Shown here piece after piece: positions 1 to 10,160 of a DNA stretch of 64,000 nt. The translations under genes and the position numbers were made by a program. A model generated the notes under the pieces. That model worked only from the letters and a program-made list of their open reading frames with translations, did no database searches and was not told the origin of the DNA. The stretch comes from Phoronis australis (taxonomy: Eukaryota > Phoronida > Phoronidae), in the NCBI GenBank assembly GCA_002633005.1, contig NMRA01000021.1, forward strand, positions 906,298 through 970,297. Direction: 5' to 3'. How positions within the stretch are numbered: position 1 is the first letter of the stretch; every line of letters begins with the position of its first letter.

Positions 1-177
1 CTATTTACATTTAATTTCAGATGGTGAGCCGTAATGTTCCACTGAAAAAAGAAAGGTCAAAGACATACATATTTTGTGGAAAACTGTTATACTGTGACTC
101 TAACGCAGATATAATGCTGCATTAAAGCAGAGGTACTTGTATTTTTTGCACTCGTCGACATTCAATTCAACAATGAT

Positions 178-837
178 TTGCTGGACACCAGACCTGTGTT
201 TATCTGCAGGTCATGCAATTCGTTTAATTCAAAACTCACGCAGCTGCAAAAATCAGCAAGAATGGAGGTCAGCAATCTCAATGCTCAGTTTGAACATCGA
301 CAGAAACGTGTACTGATTGATTCGTCATCTGTTTCTAAGAAGAAACCATCAGGAGCAAAGGGATAGTTAAGTGGACCATGGGTTTTCAGTATCTGAGGAT
401 TATCAACAATGCAACCCTTTCCTCTCAAACATGACTAAAGATTCAACTGAGCAAATTGATCGGAAACTGCTGTTCAAAATCAGTACATCTTTGGATGATC
501 TTTGCAAGACTTCAGACAAAAGTGTGCTTAGACTTCCCATGAGAGACCTGGATGACAGGCTGCTTCTTTGGAAAATTGTGAAAGAAGTGCCAAATCGTTC
601 ACATGGGCTACCACTTCTGTTACTATGTGTCACTCACTACATATTGGTATGACTAAGAATAACTTCACTGTAGCCATGATGTATGGGATAGCTATGTTTG
701 CCAGAAACCCTCAACTCTGTGCTGCACACAGGCTATTGACTGCTGTGTGCATTCGTCATCATACTGGCAATGGTGTAAGTTTGTACATTTTTCATTGCAA
801 GAGATGGATCACATTTATAACTTGTAATTGTTTTTAA
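178..837 (+). pseudogene. Fragment of an unnamed multi-copy, transposon-like gene family (N-terminal half)
   Basis: Three overlapping frame segments read as one damaged coding region. The first (about 178-366) has a CxxC motif (ICRSC) followed by a charged stretch rich in K, S and Q. The second (371-600) and third (about 590-777) are joined by a frame change near 590. The third keeps a coherent segment with TWATTSVTMCHS and ends at HHTGNG beside a GTAAGT donor-like site at about 775. From memory, CxxC-led proteins of this style recur in many copies in cnidarian, mollusc and lancelet genomes and behave like mobile genes, but I cannot name the family. Its likely C-terminal counterpart is at 10.2-11.9 kb. 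It is a broken copy and no function is proposed. Confidence 0.3.
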
Positions 838-1077
838 AGTGTACACAACATGACTCTAGTACCTCAAAATAAATTTTATTATTATATCTTACTTGATTTC
901 AGTGCCTTTAGTGCACAGCTCATAAAGAAACAGGCAAAAACTGAAAAAAATAATAATTATGTACAACGTCATGGGTTGAACCCAAGTCGTTTGCCATACT
1001 GTTCGGTTCAGAGACAAAGTGTATAGAGTGAAGAGAAAGCAAAGTACATTTAGAGTCGAGAAGGTTCGTAGAGGGAT

Positions 1078-1502
1078 CAAAAGATGTGTTTCCGGAGGCT
1101 GCAACAACAGCAGCCAGGCGGAAAACGTCTCGGTGTTCTGAAGGATGTTGAGAGGCACATCGTGGAATAAAAAATACGTGTGTACAGAATCACTAACTAT
1201 CTTCGATTGACTAAAACACGTGGTTTAGTACATGTGGCTACAGTGAACATGCGCAGTAAAGACTTACATAAGTTCTACATGATTACTAACATATGGTGCC
1301 TGCTAGGTAGATTATATACTGAAGAAAGGACACCAAAGTTGCGCAGAAGTGTCATCGCATCGTGCGCCGAACTAGAGTGTGGGACGTCATCGTGGACCAA
1401 GCGATTCGGTCCGGGGTCACTCTGTGTTCTGTCCAATTTGAGGACTCGTGTTTCGACTCCAGTCACAGGAGACGTTACGATGAAGGCCTGGTTCAATAAA
1501 TG
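1078..1502 (+). pseudogene. Degenerate THAP zinc-finger domain
   Basis: THAP domains bind DNA through a C2CH zinc site and are found in P-element-like transposases and in host regulators. Here the start KRCVSGGCNNSSQ (about 1078-1120) matches the first cysteine pair and its following asparagines. After a stop and a frame change, about 1330-1502 reads through TRVWDVIV and then LCSVQFEDSCF before a TAA at 1500. The family signature at that point is normally C-x2-H-F, so the fourth zinc ligand histidine is replaced by glutamine. A tryptophan expected after the middle of the domain is also not at the usual place. The missing ligand, stop and frame change argue for a dead copy. It could be either a transposase piece or a domesticated gene remnant; the flanking inverted repeats favour the former. 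Confidence 0.5.
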
Positions 1503-1532
1503 ACAATATTTATCATTCAGAAACATCAGCTC

Positions 1533-1781
1533 TTAATTCAGGATCGTCTGTTGGATGACTGGGTTGATTCGCCGAGCCCGAGGCCGCTTCTCTCGCGGAA
1601 GGATCCAGTTCGTAAGGCTCAAGTTAGAAAAGTACGCTGCCGGAAGCACATTAAACTTGTTCTCGCTTTCGTGCAACTCCATTTCCTCATCCTGGCCACC
1701 ATTCCCGTACGTTTTTTCATAGTATTCGTTCAATTCTTGCTCATAATCGTCGTCGTTTTCAAATTTCCTGCTCTTCGCCAT
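1533..1781 (-). CDS. Short unassigned reading frame, 82 codons
   Basis: Opens with ATG at 1781 and runs to a stop at 1533. The product would be strongly acidic in its first half (several D/E runs, DDDYEQELNEYY) and basic near the end (REKRPRARR). I do not recognise it. It overlaps the right half of the inverted-repeat segment at 966-1825 on the strand opposite to the THAP remnant, so it may be a chance frame or a second element protein. No splice sites or promoter decide the matter. Confidence 0.13.
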   Translation of the reverse strand: MAKSRKFENDDDYEQELNEYYEKTYGNGGQDEEMELHESENKFNVLPAAYFSNLSLTNWILPREKRPRARRINPVIQQTILN

Positions 1782-1829
1782 TGTTCAATGCTAGTCACTG
1801 ATCTATTGTGTTCAACCCATGACGTCACA

Positions 1830-2742
1830 TGGCGGGAAATGTGAAAATTGGCAAAATTGAAAGAAAAATCAAAATTTCGAGCTAATTACACAAAATAAAC
1901 ATGAGTTTAGCTAAATTTTACGTCATACATTTAGTCTGTGACCACCGGTAATTCAAAATGTGCAAAAATCCATGGTGTGTACTGTTTAAGATACAATTTT
2001 ATGCAAAGGTGAGGAAGTTGATGATAACAATTATATCGATGATATTTTACGTTGAAATTCCCCAAATTGGAAGAGCCTCCTAAATTCAGAACACAGAAAT
2101 CATTGCTTAAATTTAATTTTTTTCGTCCTGAAGTTTGAGGCATGAGTGATTTTTATATTTTTGTACTTTTCAAATTCCGAACGCTGTGTTTTAGCATAAC
2201 AGGTTGCAAGAATGCTCTTGTAAGTTCATAAAAAGTGACTCTCATGACAAACATTCAAAAAAATTATTACCAATCCCTTTGAATTTCTGCCAGACAATTG
2301 TGTGAATTTCTAAAAATTGGGATAAGCTCCGACTTTGATCAAAATAATTATTCACTGTCTAAACTGGAGAATTTTTGCGTAATTAATTGTTGAAATTCAA
2401 TGTGTAGTTAACTGTAATAGTGATGGATGACTGTTCGTGTTTAAAAGAGGATCTGGTAGTAAAAGTGTGGACAAGTTATTGTTTAGTTTTCGATCTTCAG
2501 TGATGTCTGGTACTTTACACCAGCTTTAATTTATATCGGTGAAAATGTCAGTGACGAAAGATAGAAATGATAAGTGACAACATATATCAATAGTTCATTT
2601 CAGTTAATGACTATGAAGCAGATGATAATAGTGGCAGTACCCGTGTGGTTAAAGAGTCATGACGTATTGCTTTTGATTTAAAAATCTGGAAGGACTCTCT
2701 GTTATATATGTAAGCTACGAGTGTTTTTCTCACAAGAAATGA
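1830..2742. other. AT-rich stretch without recognisable features
   Basis: I see no coding frame with sensible composition, no clear repeat copy and no RNA gene here. Confidence 0.5.
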
Positions 2743-3009
2743 TGTGTGTTTGTGTGTGTGTGTGTTAATTGGTTAGACTGATACATACCAAGGGAAATTG
2801 TGCCATATGATACAATGTTATTGTGTACATATGTTTTGGAAAAAATAAATGGTATAACGAGATCATGAGATGCCANTGTGTGTGTGTGTGTGTGTGTGTT
2901 AATTGGTTAGACTGATACATACCAAGGGAAATTGTGCCATATGATACAATGTTATTGTGTACATATGTTTTGGAAAAAATAAATGGTATAACGAGATCAT
3001 GAGATGCCA
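2743..3009. repeat. Head-to-tail 133-bp duplication around a single N, with TG microsatellite
   Basis: Positions 2743-2875 and 2877-3009 are essentially identical, each starting in a (TG)n run and ending GAGATGCCA, separated by one N at 2876. Identity without divergence next to a gap base suggests an assembly join in which both contig ends cover the same locus, rather than a real tandem duplication. Confidence 0.8.
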
Positions 3010-3576
3010 CAATTATGTATTTAGCAGTTAACGTAATGTATAACACAGGATTACTTTTACGTAAACATTTAAAATATTATAGATTTTGGATTTCCTATTA
3101 TATACATGTAGTTAAGGTTGATATTGCATGCCTCCATGACGTTCTCTGCACTCTTGTTGCTTTGATAACACCATCACTGATGGCGTTACTCTGTCAAAAA
3201 TAAAAAAATTAAAGGGCAATTTTCACTGTAAAATCATTTATAGAAATCTTATTTTAATGTTGTGAATTTCCAACTCTGTCCCAAATTTTTGTACTTCAAG
3301 GTGACCTAAAAGGGCTGCTGGGTTCCCTGTTATGTTAATTCCAGGTTGTCGTGTCTTTTGGGAGGCATTTTTTATTTTTTCTTTAGTGCATCTGCGTTGA
3401 ATAAATGTATGTTTTCGGTTATTTTGGCAGCTTTCCCAGATTTCCGTAAAACTTCCAGGCTCAGATTTGGAAATTTTGGGTAGACATAAAAATTGGTGCT
3501 GCGAAACCTGATGTTATACGAATAGATACTATTGAAAGTGTTCATACTATTGTTTGTCTGCATGAAACTCATTATT
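3010..3576. other. Unannotated spacer
   Basis: AT-rich sequence between the duplicated TG repeat and the helicase fragment. Nothing supportable seen. Confidence 0.4.
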
Positions 3577-3849
3577 TTACACGATGCGTCCTTCGTCGAT
3601 TATCACAATTGCCACATTGGAAGCTAATTCTTTGTTTTGCAAATGTTTCACACCGTCACTTGTTGATGTCAGGGTCTCAGGGTGAGCATACACTAATTGA
3701 TAATTTCCCTTAATTATATCACTAATTGGAACAGTACTACAAAGCGTCACCACTAGTTTCCTCGTGAAAAGTTGTTGCTTTTCTGGCATTGCAATTAGTG
3801 CACCGCACAGATCTATTAAATTTTGGTGAACTACAGGACCAATAAGCAA
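3577..3849 (-). pseudogene. RecQ-like DNA helicase fragment
   Basis: The minus-strand frame contains the spacing typical of the RecQ helicase core between motifs Ia and II: GNYQLVYAHPE, then about 20 residues, then VAIVIIDEGRIV. In RecQ proteins the last segment is VxxVIDEAH, the Walker B (DEAH) box that supports ATP hydrolysis. Here the A-H pair is G-R, and the frame stops directly afterwards where the family continues to the aromatic-rich loop. No Walker A lysine motif is found upstream (higher coordinates). RecQ-like pieces of this kind occur as multi-copy, transposon-linked sequences in marine invertebrate genomes. This is a truncated, inactive copy. Confidence 0.5.
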
Positions 3850-4407
3850 ACAAATTGCAGTTCAGTGTGGAACGCCAATAGCACCATCTTAGTTGATCTG
3901 TCAATTGTGCTTCTTCTGCTAGTTTTATTTTAATCACACAGTGAGCGCTTTATGTTCACTTAGTGATAACTAAACTGTTTCAACGTTTTTCGTTTTAAAA
4001 TTACTTCAATTAATACTACAGGTACTCCAATATCGTCCGCATACGTCGCTATTCTACTCGGGGATTCCATCGATAGGGCATTCCCCGAGTATGCATTACA
4101 GGGGAAATAAGCGACTGCCTTTATTTCGATACGCAAACGAGTCGACAAATTCGGATTTTCTCCACAACAAGGATTATAATTACCATTTTTGGAACATAGT
4201 CCTAACTTCTACAAAACTCATTCAAATCACAACAATGACGAAACGTTTTTCTGCTGTTTATTTGGTGCGGATACGAACCGATATGATCTCGCGAGATCCA
4301 GCCTCATCACCCGTTTTTCGCGTTTTTTTTGTAAACGTGAAGAGTTATGTGAAATACCAGTCGCTAACCCACTAGGGCGACGTCTTTCGTGAATATGGTT
4401 AAATAGG

Positions 4408-4695
4408 GGACTTTTCACATTGGCACTCTCTAGAGTAATGAGAGCACGAAAATGACTTCCGGATTTGGTTGACACGAAATTCAATTTCTACAGTGGTTCA
4501 TAAATATTGAAAGCAGAGGAATAAATTCAACCGTCAGACCTTCCCATTGCTTGACTAGTTTAACTTCACTAATTCATTTCAGCTTTTTTACACCGCTTGG
4601 GATCGAAATTCTCCCACTTTATCAGCGGCAGCTTCGCCGGCACTGAGAAATGTATGGAAACGTACGTCCTGGTCGTCAATTGATATTTCAAACGA
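4408..4695 (+). repeat. Dispersed repeat C, copy 1
   Basis: About 290 bp that align in the same orientation with 38188-38435. Shared blocks include GGGACTTTTCA at the start, GTAAT...CGAAA.TGACTTC..GATTTGGT, and GAGAAATGTATGGAA followed by GACATTTCAAA-like sequence near the end. The copies are clearly diverged, as expected for an old interspersed element. Confidence 0.55.
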
Positions 4696-4799
4696 ATTTT
4701 TCGTTAAGCATTGGTACATCGCATCTCACAACAGTGCTAATTTGTCGGCATTATATTAACAGGGGGGTGTTAAAACGCTGTTTATACCAATAGCCAAGG

Positions 4800-5181
4800 T
4801 TGAAACCTCCTGTCTGCGATGCATCGGGACGAATGTCAACATGGTGCGGCTATACATTCATATTGTTATTGCTGATTTCTTAACTGCAACATCAATGTAT
4901 TTCGGAGACTGGGCGCCCATGACCGAAATGATGCATTTTGAAGAAAAAAATACCGACAGGTATCTCGGGTGTCCGTCCACCATTTTGTATTTTAGAAATT
5001 ACCTTGGTATGTTTCAGTTTTAAGGCTACCAAATGAATGATGATAAAACCTCGTTGTTTACATGAAACCGGAAGTAGAGTATTTATTTGCTGCGGGATTG
5101 ACGTCAATACAAAATGGCGACTGTCATTGGCTAATAAAATCTAAAATACGAAAACTAAAATATATCAATAATAATATAACA
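4800..5181 (-). repeat. Probable 3' LTR (or part) of the adjacent Ty3/gypsy element
   Basis: On the minus strand the purine-rich tract at 5182-5195 is followed at 5181 by TGTTATATTATTATTG, a normal TG start for an LTR. The following 300 bp contain an AATAAATA block that could serve as a poly(A) or TATA signal. I could not find the far boundary or a matching 5' LTR upstream of gag, so the lower limit is arbitrary. Confidence 0.35.
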
Positions 5182-5195
5182 CCTCCCTCTTTCAG
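5182..5195 (-). other. Candidate polypurine tract
   Basis: Minus-strand GAAAGAGGGAGG directly precedes the proposed LTR start. Purine tracts of this form prime plus-strand DNA synthesis in LTR retrotransposons. Confidence 0.4.
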
Positions 5196-5689
5196 ACGAC
5201 ACACAAAGTCACATGACAACTATTTAGAATGTCTCACAGTCTTTGAGAGTTCAAATAAAATGTTCGTATCAACACAAAGTCTCTTGGAACACAAGTCTTT
5301 TAGAACACACTACTCACTGAGTAATTTCCTTAAGACAAACAAAAGCACAAATTCTTTAGGAAGAGAGGTTATATACTAGCACTTCACTCCATTGTCGCCA
5401 TGTATTATTATACAGTATCCAGGCACTGTATGAACACAAACACACTAAATTGATTCAACCATTCGATCAGGTCTTTTAACACATCGGCCTGAGCGACGAG
5501 GAAATCCCGGAGAGTCTGAAGTCATAGGCACTACACACTGTTTAGGCACAACACAAGTAGGTGGCGCATGAGACCGGGTGTCCTTCGATGACACGGTTGT
5601 TGCTGTAGGATCAGATGACGGCGGTTCCTTCTACAAACGCCAGACTTAGTCAGTTGAAGAATCTTTTAGGGCGAGAGGGCTTCTTGATA

Positions 5690-6299
5690 AAACATCAGAC
5701 ACATGCATATCCTTTCCTGGGACATGTGTCGCTGTGACATCATATCTCATAAATCTCATTAGAAGCCTCTGGCAGCGTAGTGGTACTTCATCCAGGCTCT
5801 TGGAGTTGATAAGAGGGACAAGAGGCTGTGCTCACAGATATAGCTGTCAAACTTTTCGCATGCCCAAACACTCGCCAAACATTCTTTCTCAATCTGGGCA
5901 TACTTCTGTTCACTCTGTGTGAGGATGGGAGAACAAAAGGCTATTGGCTTAAAAATGCTGTCCTGCTCCTGTAACAACACACCACCCAGACCATAAGAAC
6001 TGGCATCAGCTCTTATAATAATTGGCTTTGTCACGTCATAATAAGACAAGACGGGAGTTGATGCAATAAGCTGTTTCGTCCTTTTAAATGCTTCTTCTTA
6101 GGGCGCATCCCGGCCAAGTCCATTGGCGGTCTAAATTCAGTAGATCATTTAGTGGACCGGTGAGAGAGTTCAGGTCAGGCAGATATGAACCAAGGTAGTG
6201 TACCATTCCCATGAACTGAAGAACTTGAGTGACTGACCTGGGCGGCTGCACTTGTAGGATGCCGGGCTGTAACCTTGCATGGGTCAGCCCGTATTCCAT
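5690..6299 (-). pseudogene. gypsy pol: RT connection and RNase H part
   Basis: The upper part (6299-6090) has the post-RT connection segment with FMGMVHYLGSYLPDL, equivalent to the FLGMVNYL block of gypsy pol. The lower part (6049-5690) has IIIRADASSYGLGGVL, the start of the RNase H fold with its first catalytic aspartate, then SEQKYAQIEKECLA with the catalytic glutamate, and, in another frame, THVPGKDMHVSDVLSRSP, the usual end of this domain. Two frame changes separate the pieces, so no functional product is expected. Confidence 0.8.
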
Positions 6300-6499
6300 T
6301 CTTACTGAATAGGTGACCTACGAACTTCAGTTCTTCTTTCTTTTACAAGCATTTATCTTGCCTTAGGCTTCAGACCAGCTCGGTGAAGGGTTTCAAGAAC
6401 CTTTGACAACCTAGCGTCGTGTTCGGCAGCATTCGCACAATACACCGTCCTTATACACAAACACGCCGTCCAGGCCCTCTAGCACTTCAATCATTTTCC

Positions 6500-6853
6500 T
6501 CATGAAGATTTCAGGGGCAGAGGTGATGCCGAATGGAAACAATAACGCCCAAATTGGGTTATAAAAGTAGCTAAGTCTTGGCTCTCTTCTGTTAGAGGAA
6601 TCTGGTAGAAACCACTCGCTGCGTCAAGACATGAAAAAATTGTTGCTCCCAGGAGTTTCGAAGTCGCATCCTCTAGGATTGGAAGGACGAATCTTTCTCG
6701 TTGTATGTTCACATTCAACTTCTTTAGATCGACACAGAGTCTGACTTTGCCCGTTTTTTTCAAGAAAGGTAGCATCGGGGCACACCACGGCGTAGGACGA
6801 GTTTCAACCTTGATGATTTCAAGTTTGGTAAGACGGTAAATCTCCTCTTTCAC
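6500..6853 (-). pseudogene. gypsy pol: reverse transcriptase palm fragment
   Basis: The minus-strand frame shows RT blocks in order: PTPWCAP.LPFLKKTGKVR, then LCVDLKKLN, then FSCLDAASGFYQIPL, which holds the first catalytic aspartate. It continues to TFITQFGRYCFH and then loses frame. Past the break, near 6440, the expected YxDD metal-binding motif reads YKDG. The element could not have copied itself with this sequence. Confidence 0.85.
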
Positions 6854-7109
6854 TTTCTTCTCAAGTGGAAACGGAATACGTCGGGCTACGTTTAGGGCAT
6901 ATGGCTGGGCATTCTCCTTCAGGGATATCTCGACTGGGTCAGTATTGAGAAGTCCTACAGTATATCTTGAGTAACGGAGTTAACTCGAACGATAAGGTTC
7001 ATCTGACTGGCTGCTCCCCGGCCAAGAAGACTTTCAATTTTTCCAACAACCACCATCACACGAAAATGATAATTCTGTTCTTTGAGCACAGTTCTTCCGA
7101 CACATCAGC

Positions 7110-7470
7110 GCCGGTGTCTGTCTTGAATGTTTCTGAAGAGTTGCCCAAGGTGAGAGTCACCTTCCAAGCGGGGTCGCTATCATCACAATTTACGGCGCCC
7201 AGGAAGTAGTCTACATTTACTGCACCACAGAACTCATCAGCCTGTTGGTCGTCCTCCTCTTCGTAAATTTCATTGACTTTGTTCTTACGGCATACGGAGG
7301 CGAAGTGACCCTGTTTCGAACACAACCGACATATCTTCCCTCTGGCAGGACAGGCTTCAGGCCCAGGGGATCTATGGACATAACCACAATTAGGGCATTT
7401 CTTCTTCCCCGACTGGTCTCCACTATATTGCTTGGAGTTGGAATGGCTCTGACGCTGGTGTGATTATTTC
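7110..7470 (-). pseudogene. gypsy zinc knuckle and aspartic protease region
   Basis: Two cysteine clusters occur: CPNCGYVH...C and a regular knuckle CRLCSKQGHFASVC (C-x2-C-x4-H-x4-C, about 7290-7332). They are followed by an acidic linker and WKVTLTLG...KTDTGADVS, where DTG is the catalytic triad of retroviral-type aspartic proteases (about 7110-7170). The frame then shifts, so the rest of the protease fold is lost. Confidence 0.75.
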
Positions 7471-7622
7471 TCGGGCGATTTCTTTTTCTGACTTTTGCCC
7501 CCCTTTTTCACGAAACTGACAGATGCACCTTCACTCTGGTTAGACTGGACAAGTTCTTTGTATCGAGCAATGTCTATGGCCTTTGAAAGTGTCAGGTTTT
7601 CCTGTTCCATTTGTAGGTCACG

Positions 7623-8087
7623 CTACAACTCTTTGTCGGTCATCCCTGAGATAAGACGTTCTCCAATATGCTCATCTTCTTTTTCGTCGAAATTACAATG
7701 AGCTGCTAGTTCATGTAGACTTCTAACAAAACTTTCAACTGACTCACCCTGCTGTTGGCTACGTTGATAGAATTTCGTTCTCTCATGGATAGTGTTTTTG
7801 CGTGGAACAAAATAGTCCTCGAATTTCTGCAGAACCGTATTGAAATGGTCTTTTGGATCTGGTGAATTTGGCACTTCCTCTGTTGAAGCAGGTGTTTCAA
7901 ATTTGAATGGCTTGAAGATGTGTTCGGCTTGACGACCCATCGTATGCACAAGTGCAAAGACTTGTACATCACCTTTTTCATACCTGATTTTCTCTAGAAT
8001 GTAGTAACGCATAAACCTGGTTTTCCAGTCTGGCCATGACGATGGTTTCGAGAAATCAAGTGCTTCCCGTCCTTGATGTTTAGGCAT
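7623..8087 (-). pseudogene. gypsy gag (capsid) fragment
   Basis: I choose the ATG at 8087 (MPKHQGREALDF), just inside the (CA)n tract. The 155-residue segment has the capsid pattern of Ty3/gypsy gags: SWPDWKTRFMRY, a mid-region DHFNTVLQKFEDYFVPRKN and the SVESFVRSLHELAAHC block. It stops at 7623 where the aligned frame clearly continues (a CAG to TAG type change), and again near 7460 before the zinc knuckle. Confidence 0.75.
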
Positions 8088-8121
8088 TGTGGACGATATG
8101 GTAGTGCTACACACACAAGCA

Positions 8122-8124
<3 letters not shown>

Positions 8125-8185
<61 letters not shown>

Positions 8186-8186
8186 C
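8125..8186. repeat. (CA)n microsatellite
   Basis: About 30 CA units, almost uninterrupted, located just upstream (minus-strand sense) of the gypsy gag start. Confidence 0.95.
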
Positions 8187-8189
8187 AAT

Positions 8190-10150
8190 GATTGACAGTA
8201 CACAGTAGTAGTAGATAATGACAGTTCAGGAACGAGCTTCTCAATAGATTTGACGATCAGTGACACGGACAGTAATGACACAAATTCGACTTGACTGATG
8301 TGATGACTTGACTTTAAGACTTGACAAGGTAACAGGAGTCGATCCTACCTTTCCAGTTATTACTTTTGTGCCGACTGACATGCAGGGCATGCTCAATTGA
8401 CGATATGACAGCTGTGTATGTAGACAATTTGGTCACAAACAAGCGATGATTTCATCCGCAAAAATCTACCTTTTCATTCCACCATCCACTTTCAAACTAT
8501 AATCCTAGGGTTATTTAAAGGTTTTTTCTATTTGCACTAACCTAGTTAAGCTATGCTGCACGACGTTTCAGTCAGCGAGTTCTCTAGCCATTATCGCGTG
8601 AGCCACTGATGTACGTCGATGGAGAGTGGTACATGTACGTTCAAAACAGGTTTCATTTGTGGCAATGGCAGAATTTGAACCCACGCTCTTTAACGTTGAA
8701 CTGGAATAACATTTTTTAAACTTGCAAGAACAAGGAAGAAAGCAAAGCAAAAACTCGTGTCATCTTGAATTATTACAGTTTGTTACTTATAGGTGGCAAT
8801 TGATTCCATCTTGTGAATGCTTTTGTTCCCGTCCACGCATTGCATCCTGATTCTTTAAGATTTCCGAGGATACGATGTATAGGCTCTTAGTTATCTGTTA
8901 TTCACGGAGGGCACTGGGGCGCTTCCTTGAAGATTGTCGTGAAGTTAATTAGCGCGAAAATAAGAACGGAGAGAACAAAGATAGCCAAGGCCTCCGTTGC
9001 TCTAGTTACCACTAGATGTCTCTTCCCCTGATCCTTCATCAGCACAGCGATGCCTACCTTGCCGTAAGCCCATATGGAGGACATACATAACCAAGCGAAT
9101 AACTAGAACAAGACGGAATCACTCGTGTCAGATAATGAACGCACAACTTTTCACTGACCTCGTATCCCACTGTAAAACAACGACGAGAATTGACTTCAGT
9201 ATAAATAACGTAAAATGCCATATATACAGAGGTTTGTCGACTGCCAGCCATCCAAAGCAACGCAGCCAATAGACAGGCGATCTACAGGACGTTTAAAATA
9301 CTGTAATGAAAATAGGAAAGTGGTGTCAAATTTTTCAGAAATAAAATGCGCAAAACAAACTTGCCGCTTCGTTCTTTTGGTCTGCTACAGGCCCATGGAA
9401 ACGGGCACTTCGCTTAAATTTCATTGCTCGTAATCAGCAAGTGTACCAGTCTGCTTGAGGGATTTTGTACATGTAAGTGTTTTGATATTTTTATCTGTGA
9501 CATTTCCACTGCAACTGATTTACTTCCAAAGCATTATTTCTAACGCTTACCAAAGCATTAGAAACAATGCTATGGTAAGTGAAACACCGACCGAAATGGT
9601 GTTCTGGTGTTTCATCTCCAATCCATCATTTCGCGCGGCAGGTAGTCTAGTCGAAAAATGGCTACTCGTCCTCCCGGACTTCAACATCAAAGTTGCATTT
9701 CTATGACGAAAATTATGTGTGAAAACGGAAAAAAATGATGTTAATAAGTCGAACAAAATGTCCCACACGTGTTTTTTATGGATATTGTTGTCACCATTAC
9801 CGATTTTGCTACATTTCGTAATATCTCCTCGACTATTTCACATAACTGAAAGTGTCAAATGTCTGGGCTTATGTTTTGTGGGTCAAACCTTACATTAGAA
9901 ATACAAGTAGGTGATAAAAGTTATCATATACATGGCACCTGTGCAAAACAAACAACATATGGAATAGAAATGCTGTGTGAGGCATGAAAATCCGCTATTT
10001 TTATTCAAATTCAGAACTTTGATGTTGACGGCATGAATGAAAACAAACTGTGACACTATTTTTAGGTTACAGCCCAACCAAAAGTATATTTTCGGTTCAA
10101 TAAATGAAACAATAGTTCTCATCTTTTATGAAGAGGAACATGTGTTTCTA
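8190..10150. other. Spacer without supportable genes
   Basis: No reading frame with family-like content. A tRNA B-box-like string occurs on the minus strand near 8670, without a matching A box. Probably old, eroded transposon sequence including the lost 5' end of the gypsy element. Confidence 0.4.
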
Positions 10151-10160
10151 AGAGAGTCAC

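Larger units (their letters stand above)
966..1825. repeat. Segment bounded by a perfect 16-bp inverted repeat, candidate DNA transposon remnant
   Basis: ACGTCATGGGTTGAAC at 966-981 is the exact reverse complement of 1810-1825. The 828 bp between them hold a degenerate THAP zinc-finger reading frame, which is typical cargo of P-element and Kolobok-type transposases. No target-site duplication is obvious and the match does not extend outward, so the repeat could mark subterminal sequence or chance. Confidence 0.35.
5182..8087 (-). mobile_element. Degenerate Ty3/gypsy LTR retrotransposon
   Basis: Reading on the minus strand from 8087 downward, the order is gag, CCHC zinc knuckle, aspartic protease, reverse transcriptase, RNase H, the end of pol, and a polypurine tract. 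This is the Ty3/gypsy order. The copy is dead: gag has internal stops (7623 and near 7460), the protease frame breaks after its active site, the RT catalytic Y-x-D-D reads YKDG, and integrase is missing between RNase H (ending near 5690) and a typical pol C-terminus (RRSGRCVKRPDR, about 5480-5520). The 5' LTR was not found; a (CA)n tract lies just upstream of gag. Confidence 0.85.

Noticed and set aside
8640-8700. tRNA gene on the minus strand
   Set aside because: Only a B-box-like GGGTTCAAATTC is present; no A box at the right distance and no cloverleaf pairing.
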